In this document: positions 35,438 through 43,324 of the stretch, in pieces
Position numbering within the stretch: position 1 is the first letter of the stretch
Layout of the letters: the number at the start of each line of letters is the position of its first letter
Origin: Pseudomonas viridiflava
Lineage (GTDB): Bacteria; Pseudomonadota; Gammaproteobacteria; Pseudomonadales; Pseudomonadaceae
DNA: 51,005 bases
Direction of reading: 5' to 3'
Assembly: GCF_003702045.1 (NCBI RefSeq)
Contig: NZ_RBTP01000073.1
Span: 1 to 51,005, forward strand
The notes under the pieces: model-generated
What the model was told of the DNA's origin: nothing
What the model saw: only the letters and a program-made list of their open reading frames with translations
Databases searched by the model: none
Position numbers and translations under genes: made by a program

Positions 35438-37447
35438 TTATAGACAGTCAAATGCTCGCGAGGCAGCGCGCCCCCTGTATTCAAGGCTGCCATCTGCTCG
35501 CCAGCGCCCCAAATCGCCGGACTTGTAGAGTTTCGTCTGCTGATCGGCCGAAAGCGGATTAGGCACGAAGCGTTGCGCTGTCAACTGCGGGTCGTTCTGG
35601 TAGCCGCGGCCCAACCCTATGCCTCCCAGATAGAGCTCGCCAGTGACACCGACCGGCATTGGCTGACCGCGAGCGTCGAGCACCAACACGTGCACGTTGG
35701 GCAGCGGTTTGCCCATACCGGGGTTCTCGCCCAACTCACGGATCAGGCCTGCCGTGGCGGCCGCCGCGCATTCGAGTGAGCCGTATTGGGTGTGGAAACG
35801 GATGCTTTGGCAGTGGCGTAGGCGCTCCCACGTCGCATCGTCGAGAGCCAGTCCATCAAGCAGCACACTGACCGGCTGATAGCTGCTGCTTTCTGTAAGA
35901 CCCGCGGCCAGCAGTCTGTCGAGTTGGGAGAGCGTGGCATCGAACACATGCACCTGATGGCGCGCCAGAAACGCCAGAAAATTCGCGCCGTCGGCCCGGG
36001 TCGATGGCGGCACGATGACCAGCCTGTGTCCAACGATCAATTGGGCAATGCCTTTGATGGACAGGTCGGAGCAGGGCTTTGCATTGAGTGCCACATTGGC
36101 AGCGGACGGGCAGTGGGCATGGGTGGTATGGGCCAGCGTTCGGGCAAGATTGACGACCGAGCGATGTTCGATCATCACCCCCTTGGACTGGCCGCTGAAG
36201 CCTGAGGTATACATCACACAGGCCAGATGCTCGTCAGTGAGATCCAGAGCGCCGACCTCAAGGTTGTCGTCGTACTCCGGGTCGCTGTCGATCAATCTGG
36301 CGTCGCGCTCGTCCAGCAGGATAAGGGCCGGACGATAGCGAGCGGCCGGCAGGCGTTCGGTTAGCGCCTGCGGGCACAGCAACAGGCGGGCGGCGCTGTC
36401 CTTGAGGATGAACGCCATGCGCTCTGCCGGATGATCCGGGTCGATGGGCACACACGCGCCGCCAGCCTTGAGCACGGCGAGCAGGGCGACGATCATGTCG
36501 GCACCAGGCTCGGCGCAGATGGCCACGCGTTGTTCGGGTTGTATGCCATGCAGCAGCAGGCGCTGGCTGAGCTGATTTGCGCGGCGGTTGAGCTGGGCGT
36601 AGGTCAACTCATGGTGAAGATCCACCAGCGCGATAGCGTCGGGACGAGCCTGGGTCTGTCGTTCGAACAATTCGTGAATCAGTTCATGGCCAGGGTAATC
36701 GCGCTGCGTGGCGTTGAACGTATGCAGCACAAGGGCCAGCTCGGCCTGCGGCATGATCGGGAACTGCGCGACGCAGGTCGGGTGATGTTCGAGAGCGGCT
36801 TCAAGCATCGCTATCAGGCGGGGCTGGATGAGCCGGACTTCTTCACGGGAGAGAAACGTCGTGTCGAAGTTGAAATCCAGGCAAAGATCACCGAACGAAT
36901 GAGCGTCGTGGACAACGATTTCCAACGGCGGCGGCTCGTAGCCGGCCCTGCGCAAGACCGCTTCCCTCTCGCTGTCGCCCGCAGGCCCGTCACTGTTCAG
37001 GCTTTCAAAGGCCAGTGACACGTCGGCCTCCGAGCAGCGCTGATGCACGTTGCGGGCTTGCAACTGGCTGGCGACGTCGCGCATCAATTCCATGAACGAG
37101 CCGTCGAAGTCGAGGTTTAGCCGTGTTGCAACAGAGGATGAACCGATGGTTTCGGCGCTGCCGGGCACGGGCAGGGCAATGACGATCGAGTCGACACCCG
37201 TGGTGCGACAGAAGTACGTGCTGATGACGGCTGCGAATGCGTGCGCCAACGGCACGTCCATGCTCTGGCAAAAGCCGCTCAGATCACTGAACAGCGGGCG
37301 CGGCAGCGTCACTTTCGTTTGGGCATAGCGCGCAGCGCCGTTGATGGGCGTCGGGAAGCGCTGTTGCAGCAGAGGCGGTGGTGCCTCAGTAAACAGCGTG
37401 GGCGCATGTGGTGTATGTTCAAGCACATCGGGAGTGGACGAGGCCAT
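35438..37447 (-). CDS. Truncated, divergent NRPS fragment (half condensation domain plus adenylation core) in the syrE position
   Basis: 669 aa, with AGGTGA before ATG 37447. Residues ~40-235 match only the C-terminal lobe of a condensation domain; the HHxxxDG motif is absent. An adenylation domain follows (~250-660), but several cores are altered: A3 reads MYTSGFSGQSKG, the GGEA motif is DGLA, and A5 reads YGSLE in place of YGPTE. A6-A8 look normal up to SGDLGRWRADGSLEYRGRA. The frame then runs seven unrelated residues to a stop, with no A10 Lys, carrier or thioesterase domain. In syringomycin producers the ~9,400-residue SyrE occupies this place after SyrC. The ORF is open throughout, so it may be expressed. 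It is either a remnant of syrE or a different, degenerate synthetase gene. Confidence 0.75.
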   Translation of the reverse strand: MASSTPDVLEHTPHAPTLFTEAPPPLLQQRFPTPINGAARYAQTKVTLPRPLFSDLSGFCQSMDVPLAHAFAAVISTYFCRTTGVDSIVIALPVPGSAETIGSSSVATRLNLDFDGSFMELMRDVASQLQARNVHQRCSEADVSLAFESLNSDGPAGDSEREAVLRRAGYEPPPLEIVVHDAHSFGDLCLDFNFDTTFLSREEVRLIQPRLIAMLEAALEHHPTCVAQFPIMPQAELALVLHTFNATQRDYPGHELIHELFERQTQARPDAIALVDLHHELTYAQLNRRANQLSQRLLLHGIQPEQRVAICAEPGADMIVALLAVLKAGGACVPIDPDHPAERMAFILKDSAARLLLCPQALTERLPAARYRPALILLDERDARLIDSDPEYDDNLEVGALDLTDEHLACVMYTSGFSGQSKGVMIEHRSVVNLARTLAHTTHAHCPSAANVALNAKPCSDLSIKGIAQLIVGHRLVIVPPSTRADGANFLAFLARHQVHVFDATLSQLDRLLAAGLTESSSYQPVSVLLDGLALDDATWERLRHCQSIRFHTQYGSLECAAAATAGLIRELGENPGMGKPLPNVHVLVLDARGQPMPVGVTGELYLGGIGLGRGYQNDPQLTAQRFVPNPLSADQQTKLYKSGDLGRWRADGSLEYRGRAASRAFDCL

Positions 37448-37667
37448 AACGGGTCACCTGTATCGTGCAGTCAGCAAAGGCTCGTCTACAGGTGGGCTTG
37501 CAGGTTGCGCAATGCACATTGCCCATCGGCGTGACGAATCATGAAATGGATTGATAACAGTCATTCTTTGGATTGCCCCTGAAGAACCGACAGTGCGCAG
37601 TTGGCTTGTTCGGTGGAGCCAGCCATCCCGCGCTGCAGGTCGGATGTTTCCGTAGAACACCTTGAAA

Positions 37668-38876
37668 TCAGGTCAGTGCGGGCTCAAGAAGCGAGTCCAT
37701 GAATTCGAACGCGGCGGCGCAGGAGCGAGTCGAGTGTTCGAAGAACGCCAGATGGCTGCCATTTTTTTCGATGTGCAACCGGGCGCCTTCGACCGACTGC
37801 GCGATGTGTCGAGAGCCACCGATGTGCGTAGTCTGGTCGCTGTCACCCGCCACGACCAGCGTTGGAACATCGATGCCACTCAGCAGGGTATTGATATTCG
37901 TCTTGTTCAGCGCGTCATTGACCCGTGAATACCGATAAAACAGCTCGACATTCACATAAGGAAACAGCGCTACGTGAGCGATAGGTTCCGGGGTGGTGAC
38001 CAGTGTGGCTTGATCGACAAACAGCGCTTGCAGGTCACGGGCCTCGCTGCGGTCCGATGCGGCCGCTTCCATCAGCCATTCGAAATTGCGCTGGTGCGCC
38101 GTACGCAGGCTGTCATCGTCCAGGTTGTAGTCCCCATGCCACAGGCTGAGCGAGCGCACCCGATCATCGTGTTTTGCAGCAGCGTATAAGGCGATGGCAG
38201 CGCCACCGCAGATGCCCATTACGTGAGCGCTCTCATGACCGAAATGCTCCATGATCGCGAACAGATCAGCGGTCTGTGCAGTGGCATCCACGACCAGCCG
38301 GTCGAAATCGATGCAGGCGCCGAATAGCCCGCGTGTTTCCCAGGTCATCACAAAATAGCGTTCGCCCAGCGCCAGGAACCACTCACGACACAGCTCGAAC
38401 GGTAGGCCGCAAGGCAATACCAGTACCAGAGGCGTCAACCGTCGGTTGGCACTGGCGTAGGTATTGAGCAGTACGCCGTCGCGAGTGATCAGGCTCGATC
38501 TGGCGATGCCCGGAATCTGGGCATCGAATTCGAAGTGTTCGATGATCGCCTGCTGCGCCTGTTGCTGTTCAGCGCTGGCAGGCGGTTGGTAATCGAAGTT
38601 CAACGCGGCGCTTATCTTGCGGCTGATGAACAGCTCGAACGAAGACAGCTGCTGCGTCGATTCCCGGCAGTACTCCAGCTGTTGAACGCCAATGCGTGCA
38701 AACGCCTGGCTGACGGTTTGCTGTATCGCGGCAACGCCTGCGCCAGAGACGACCGATGGGCCATCGCTGGCGTTGAGCAGGCCGATGTGAATGGGTTCCG
38801 GAAGGTTGGTCGCCAGGTGCCTGAGCATCCTGACTGCCTCGCACAGTCGCGTTGCCGCGTCGGTGACATTGGACAT
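37668..38876 (-). CDS. syrC: SyrC-like alpha/beta-hydrolase aminoacyltransferase
   Basis: 402 aa from ATG 38876, with AAGGAG upstream; the ORF extends further but overlaps the syrB2 gene. The alpha/beta-hydrolase core has its nucleophile elbow in HVMGICGGAAIALY, where Cys223 replaces the usual Ser, as in SyrC. The acid lies in VVAGDSDQTTHIGG and the His in KNGSHLAFFEH. In syringomycin synthesis SyrC moves 4-chloro-threonine from the carrier domain of SyrB1 to the last carrier domain of SyrE via an acyl-Cys intermediate. The catalytic residues look intact although a full acceptor synthetase is not present nearby. It is third in the apparent operon syrB1-syrB2-syrC. Confidence 0.9.
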   Translation of the reverse strand: MSNVTDAATRLCEAVRMLRHLATNLPEPIHIGLLNASDGPSVVSGAGVAAIQQTVSQAFARIGVQQLEYCRESTQQLSSFELFISRKISAALNFDYQPPASAEQQQAQQAIIEHFEFDAQIPGIARSSLITRDGVLLNTYASANRRLTPLVLVLPCGLPFELCREWFLALGERYFVMTWETRGLFGACIDFDRLVVDATAQTADLFAIMEHFGHESAHVMGICGGAAIALYAAAKHDDRVRSLSLWHGDYNLDDDSLRTAHQRNFEWLMEAAASDRSEARDLQALFVDQATLVTTPEPIAHVALFPYVNVELFYRYSRVNDALNKTNINTLLSGIDVPTLVVAGDSDQTTHIGGSRHIAQSVEGARLHIEKNGSHLAFFEHSTRSCAAAFEFMDSLLEPALT

Positions 38877-38934
38877 GGTTAAACGCTCCTTACAAGACAG
38901 GTGAGATAGCCCGACAGCCGGGCGACCGGATGAC

Positions 38935-39879
38935 TCACGCTTCGCGGAATTTCTTGCCGCGGGTGGTTTCGGTGACCAGGCGGTTGTAATCAGGGGTCTG
39001 GTTACCAATGACCTGCACAGCGCCGTATTTTTCGAGGCTGATCTTGCCGCCGTACTCTTCGATGTGGTCGGAGTCCGGGTAGATCTTCACGAAGGAGGGC
39101 ACATAGCGGGATGCAAAGCCCATGCGCATGTCCTGGCTCTCGCCACTGTGCGGGTAGGACGCGTGCATCAGGGTCGACCAGAAAATGACGAACTGGCCGG
39201 CCTTCATCTGGATCGGTACGGCGCTGGCTTCGTCCGGCTTCCAGTCCTGATCGATCTGCAACTGACGGTAGTCGTAGCCGAAGAAACCGCGACGTACGCC
39301 ATCCTTGACCACCGAGTTGGCGTTTTCCGGCGAGTAGCTCATGCGCTTGGTTTCGTCGTAGTTCATGCTGTTCTGCGTGCCGGGAATGAACTGCAGGCAG
39401 CCGTTGGCGATATTGACGTCGGTGAACGCGGTCCAGACGGTGATGGTGCCGCCAAAATCCTCGTTTTCCGGCCAGATGATCTGTGGCTTGCCCGAGGCGT
39501 TGGCGAAGGTATCCGCCTGGTGCCAGTCGGTGCCTTCATCGCCTGGGTATTTCGGGAAAAACTCGGTACGCCAGCAGAGTACGTCCGGGCCCAGGATGCT
39601 TTGCACGCGGTCGCAGATTTCTGCCCGGGCGATGTGGTCGGCGAGGAAGTCGTCGTCCAGATGGCGGTCGTAGTTGGCAATGTTGGTGGCACCGGAGATC
39701 GCGTCCAGATCCTGATAGGCGGCATGGCTGCGGTCCAGAAGGCGCAGGCGGGTGCGCTTCCAGATTTCCTTCATCTCGTCCTGGTCATAGGCGGTGAAAG
39801 GGCCGATGAAGCCGTTTTTTTCAAACGTGGCGCGCTCATCTTTGGTGAGGTGGAATTGTTTGGTCGCAACTTCAGACAT
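38935..39879 (-). CDS. syrB2: SyrB2-type Fe(II)/2-oxoglutarate chlorinase
   Basis: 314 aa from ATG 39879 with AAAGGA upstream. The decisive feature is the iron site: DWHQADTF has His120 and Ala122 where hydroxylases have H-x-D/E, leaving room for chloride on the iron. The second iron His is His239 in STLMHASYPH, followed by an Arg in RMGFASRYVP for 2-oxoglutarate. Length and motif positions match SyrB2 with an offset of four residues. The enzyme chlorinates the methyl group of threonine tethered to the SyrB1 carrier. It lies between syrB1 (17 bp upstream) and syrC (58 bp downstream), with no visible damage. Confidence 0.95.
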   Translation of the reverse strand: MSEVATKQFHLTKDERATFEKNGFIGPFTAYDQDEMKEIWKRTRLRLLDRSHAAYQDLDAISGATNIANYDRHLDDDFLADHIARAEICDRVQSILGPDVLCWRTEFFPKYPGDEGTDWHQADTFANASGKPQIIWPENEDFGGTITVWTAFTDVNIANGCLQFIPGTQNSMNYDETKRMSYSPENANSVVKDGVRRGFFGYDYRQLQIDQDWKPDEASAVPIQMKAGQFVIFWSTLMHASYPHSGESQDMRMGFASRYVPSFVKIYPDSDHIEEYGGKISLEKYGAVQVIGNQTPDYNRLVTETTRGKKFREA

Positions 39880-39896
39880 GTTCTGGTTCCTTTCGA

Positions 39897-41759
39897 TCAA
39901 GAAGCGTTGGCGAGGGAAGTACGAATGCAGTCGGCCAGTACTTTGGCAGTGGCACCGTTGGCGAGAACGCCTGGGTTGAGGTCGACGCGATAGTGGTTTT
40001 TGAGCAGGCTCAGCGAGCGGATCAGCGCCAGCGAGGTGCCGCCGTGATCAAAGAAGTCGTCGTTCAGGCCGATTCCCTTGAGGCCGATGTCGTCGTTCCA
40101 GACCTTGAGGACAAAACGTTCCTGCTCCGACAAGTCGACAGGCGTGACCGCTGCCGTTGCGGCGCGTACAGCAGCGTCATGCTCGACAGGCGAGGGCAGT
40201 TGCTGCTTGTCGATCTTGCCGTGGGCGGTCACCGGCAAGGCCGACAGCGCGATGTAGGTTGAAGGGCGCATGAAGTCCGGCAGGTGTTGAGCGGCCAGTG
40301 CCGACAACTCACCGCGCAGTGCGGGGGTCAACGTCTGAGAACCGTCGGCCGGTACGACATAGGCCACCAGTCGCAGGTCGCCCTGACCGTAGTCGTGGGC
40401 CGTCACATGGCTGGCTGACAGTTGCGCGCTACGTTGCAGACAGGCTTCGACTTCCCCGGCTTCGATACGGAAACCGCGTACCTTGAGCTGCTGGTCGCTG
40501 CGCCCGGCGTAATGGTACTCACCGGTCGCATCGCGTTTCATGAGATCGCCCGTCCGGTAGGCACGCACGCCGCTACCCGGCAGCGTCACGAAGCGTTCGG
40601 CCGTGAGGGTCTGGCGATTCAGGTAACCCAGGGTCACCCCGGCACCTTCGATGTACAGCTCGCCGGTCACGCCTTCGGCCACCGGTTGCTGATGCTCGTC
40701 CAGCAGATGCAGCGTCCAGCCGTCCAGCGGCTTGCCGACAGACACCGTGGCCGAGGTTTCCAGATCCTGTCCACGAACCCGCTTGAGGGTGGTGTGTACG
40801 GTGGCTTCAGTGATGCCGTACATGTTCACCAGCGCAGGCTGTTCATCGCCGTGACGCTCGACCCAATGGCGCAGGACAGTGGCTGGCAAGGCTTCACCGC
40901 CAAAGACCACATAACGCAGCGCAAGGCGCTGGGTGGCGTTACGGTCTGTTTCGTCCAGGACGCGGAACGCTGACGGCGTCTGGCTCAACACGGTGACCTT
41001 GTTGCTGACCAGCCAGTTTCTGAAGGTTTCCGGCGAGCGCGAAATCTCGTAAGGCACTACGGCCACTTGAGCGCCGTGCGCCAGCGCGCCCCAGATTTCC
41101 CAGACCGAGAAGTCGAAACCGATGGAATGGAACATCGACCAGACATCGGTGGGCTTGAAGTCGTAGGCGCGCTGGGTGCTTTCCAGCAGGCTGCTCACGT
41201 TGGCGTGTGTCACCAGCACGCCCTTGGGCTCGCCCGTCGAGCCTGAGGTGTAGATCACGTAAGCCGCAGCATCGGCCGCGTTGAGGCCGCGAGTCGGCTC
41301 CAGGCCGGTTCTCTTTTCGGCCAGCAGATCGGTCAGACGCAGCACTTGCAGCGCGGGATCCTTGGGAAGGCTGCACAACGCTTCGGAACAGACGATCAGT
41401 TGCAGGCCGCTGTCTTTGACGATGTGCTCAATGCGCTTGGCAGGATAGGACGGGTCGACCGGGACGTAGGCACCACCCGCCTTGAGGATCGCCAACAGGC
41501 AGGTGACCAGGTCGGCGTCGCGGTCGAGGCACATGCCCACGAGGCTGCCATTTTTGACGCCGCGTTCGCGCAGGCTGGCAGCCAGACTGGATGAGGCAGC
41601 GTCCAGCTCGGCATAGCTGATGGCTCGGGTTTCATCGGAGACCGCAGTTCTTTCGGGAAACTCGCGAGCCTTGGCACTGAACAGTTCGTGCAGCAAAACG
41701 CCTGGCTTGAGTGGGGCTGCGAGGGTGTTTGCCCCGGCGGCAGTTGGGGTAATCGGCAT
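39897..41759 (-). CDS. syrB1: SyrB1-type threonine-activating A-T didomain synthetase
   Basis: 620 aa; ATG 41759 preceded by AGGAGCT. The adenylation domain (~25-520) has intact cores: A3 YTSGSTGEPKG, A4 FDFSVWEIWG, A5 NMYGITEAT, A7 YRTGDL and A10 VTAHGKIDK. Pocket residues read by motif position give DFW-S-VG-MVH-K, close to the threonine code. The carrier domain near residue 570 has DDFFDHGGTSLALI with the phosphopantetheine Ser. It loads Thr for chlorination by SyrB2. It is the first gene of the minus-strand operon and is divergent from syrP, with two syr-syp boxes in the 331 bp between. No condensation or thioesterase domain is attached, as expected for SyrB1. Confidence 0.94.
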   Translation of the reverse strand: MPITPTAAGANTLAAPLKPGVLLHELFSAKAREFPERTAVSDETRAISYAELDAASSSLAASLRERGVKNGSLVGMCLDRDADLVTCLLAILKAGGAYVPVDPSYPAKRIEHIVKDSGLQLIVCSEALCSLPKDPALQVLRLTDLLAEKRTGLEPTRGLNAADAAAYVIYTSGSTGEPKGVLVTHANVSSLLESTQRAYDFKPTDVWSMFHSIGFDFSVWEIWGALAHGAQVAVVPYEISRSPETFRNWLVSNKVTVLSQTPSAFRVLDETDRNATQRLALRYVVFGGEALPATVLRHWVERHGDEQPALVNMYGITEATVHTTLKRVRGQDLETSATVSVGKPLDGWTLHLLDEHQQPVAEGVTGELYIEGAGVTLGYLNRQTLTAERFVTLPGSGVRAYRTGDLMKRDATGEYHYAGRSDQQLKVRGFRIEAGEVEACLQRSAQLSASHVTAHDYGQGDLRLVAYVVPADGSQTLTPALRGELSALAAQHLPDFMRPSTYIALSALPVTAHGKIDKQQLPSPVEHDAAVRAATAAVTPVDLSEQERFVLKVWNDDIGLKGIGLNDDFFDHGGTSLALIRSLSLLKNHYRVDLNPGVLANGATAKVLADCIRTSLANAS

Positions 41760-41908
41760 GAATAAAGCTCCTGTTGGGTCGCAAGTTGCAGTGCGCTCGA
41801 CGCATTCAAAACCGGGTTCCGCAGCCCATAACGAAGAGTGTGAGGTGCCTGCGAACCGCTCGTATCAGCGCAGCGATCGCATTTCAGCACCGATTCCGGA
41901 AGGGTGTC

Positions 41909-41928
41909 TGTCGAGGGAAATAGGGACA
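41909..41928. promoter_or_regulatory. syr-syp box 1
   Basis: TGTCGAGGGAAATAGGGACA fits the 20-bp dyad TGtCccgN6cggGaCA, with outer arms TGTC and GACA perfect. It is the closer of two boxes to syrB1, about 150 bp upstream of its start. SyrF/SalA-type LuxR regulators bind such sites. Confidence 0.7.
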
Positions 41929-41966
41929 GTTCGGGACGAGTGCGAGGCGGGCGGAAGGAGCCGGAT

Positions 41967-41986
41967 TGTCCCCGATTGCGGTGACA
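41967..41986. promoter_or_regulatory. syr-syp box 2
   Basis: TGTCCCCGATTGCGGTGACA is a second 20-bp match to the syr-syp consensus, with arms TGTC and GACA and the CCC part matching. It is 105 bp before the syrP start and 38 bp from box 1. Two boxes would serve the two divergent operons. Confidence 0.75.
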
Positions 41987-42090
41987 GACAGCCGTCATGG
42001 GCGGTGCTTACATGCTGGAGGCAAAGCGTGCTGGTAGGGGACGGTTCTCGATCAGGCGCGCCCTCGATCCCTAACGTGCGGGAGTGATGC

Positions 42091-43152
42091 ATGAACCCTG
42101 AAACCATCGATTCGCCTGCCTGCGGGCAGGTGACACACGCCGAGCCACTGAGCTGGCCCGATCATCACGTAGACCCGCAGGTACGCCTGTCTCTGCTCGA
42201 CCCTGCGGGCAGTCTGCCGGTGGTGATCGAGCCGGTTGAAGCAGGTCTGGATCCGCTGAGTTGGGCGAGCCGTTATCGGGCCCGTATCGAGTCGTTACTG
42301 TGTCGGCACGGTGCGATTCTGTTTCGCGGATTCGGACTGGACACCGTTTCCCGGTTCGAAGATTTCGCCGAAGCCTTATCGCCGGGGCTGCATGGCGGTT
42401 ATGGCGACCTTCCCAAAAAGGAGGGCGGACGTAATGTGTACCGTTCGACGCCTTATCCTGAACGGGAAATGATCCTGTATCACAACGAAAGCTCGCACCT
42501 TCAGAGCTGGCCGCGCAAGCAGTGGTTCTACTGCGAGCTGCCCTCGACGGTTGGCGGTGCCACACCTCTGGTGGACATCCGCCAGATGTTGCTGCAACTG
42601 CCTGACGAAGTGGTCAAGACGTTCGAGCGCAAGGCCCTGCGCTACAGCCGCACGTTCACGATGGGCGTCGAGCCGAGCTGGCAGGACTTTTTCGGCACCG
42701 AACTTGCGCACGAGGCCGAAGCACGGTGCCGCGAGCAGGGCACCGCCTTCGAATGGCTCGATGCCGACACGCTGCAGATCTATACCCACTGCCCGGCGGT
42801 GATCCATCATCCGGTGACCGGGCAGGCGGCATTTTTCAATCAGGTGCAACTGCATCATCCGTTCTGCCTGGGCGAAGAAATGCGCGAAGACTTGTTGGAC
42901 ATGTTCGGTGAGGACCGCATGCCGCGCATGGTCAGTTATGGCGATGGCACGCCTATCGAAGACGAGGTGATGGCGTTGGTGGGCGAAGCCTATGAGGCGT
43001 GCGCGGTCAGATTCGATTGGCAAAAGGGCGATCTGATCATGCTCGATAACATGCTTGTCGCTCATGCCCGCGACCCCTATCAGGAGCCCAGGCTCATTGC
43101 GGTTGCGATGGGCGAGATGACTGAGCGTGACGCAGTCTGGAAACCCACATGA
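42091..43152 (+). CDS. syrP: SyrP-type Fe(II)/2-oxoglutarate aspartyl beta-hydroxylase
   Basis: 353 aa; GGGAG precedes ATG 42091. It is a TauD/TfdA-like dioxygenase. The iron site is LYHNESSH with His131 and Glu133, and the distal His325 in MLVAHARDPY, with Arg334 (EPRLIAVAMGEM) for 2-oxoglutarate. SyrP hydroxylates the beta carbon of aspartate bound to a carrier domain of SyrE, giving L-threo-3-hydroxyaspartate. Unlike SyrB2 it keeps a carboxylate ligand, so it should hydroxylate rather than halogenate. It is divergent from syrB1, downstream of syr-syp boxes, and 172 bp before syrD. The sequence is complete although its usual carrier partner is missing here. Confidence 0.92.
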   Translation: MNPETIDSPACGQVTHAEPLSWPDHHVDPQVRLSLLDPAGSLPVVIEPVEAGLDPLSWASRYRARIESLLCRHGAILFRGFGLDTVSRFEDFAEALSPGLHGGYGDLPKKEGGRNVYRSTPYPEREMILYHNESSHLQSWPRKQWFYCELPSTVGGATPLVDIRQMLLQLPDEVVKTFERKALRYSRTFTMGVEPSWQDFFGTELAHEAEARCREQGTAFEWLDADTLQIYTHCPAVIHHPVTGQAAFFNQVQLHHPFCLGEEMREDLLDMFGEDRMPRMVSYGDGTPIEDEVMALVGEAYEACAVRFDWQKGDLIMLDNMLVAHARDPYQEPRLIAVAMGEMTERDAVWKPT

Positions 43153-43324
43153 GCGCCCGCGATTTTGCAGGCTTGTACTCGGAGTCAGGGACAGTCACGC
43201 GACACCTCGTCCGTACACTGGCTCAAAACGATTCGAGCCGTATTTCCCGATTGAGCCTCGACCTCCAGACAGCGAACAGCGTTCAGCGTTGCCGTCTGGG
43301 CGGTCCACGCAAGGATAGTGATCA

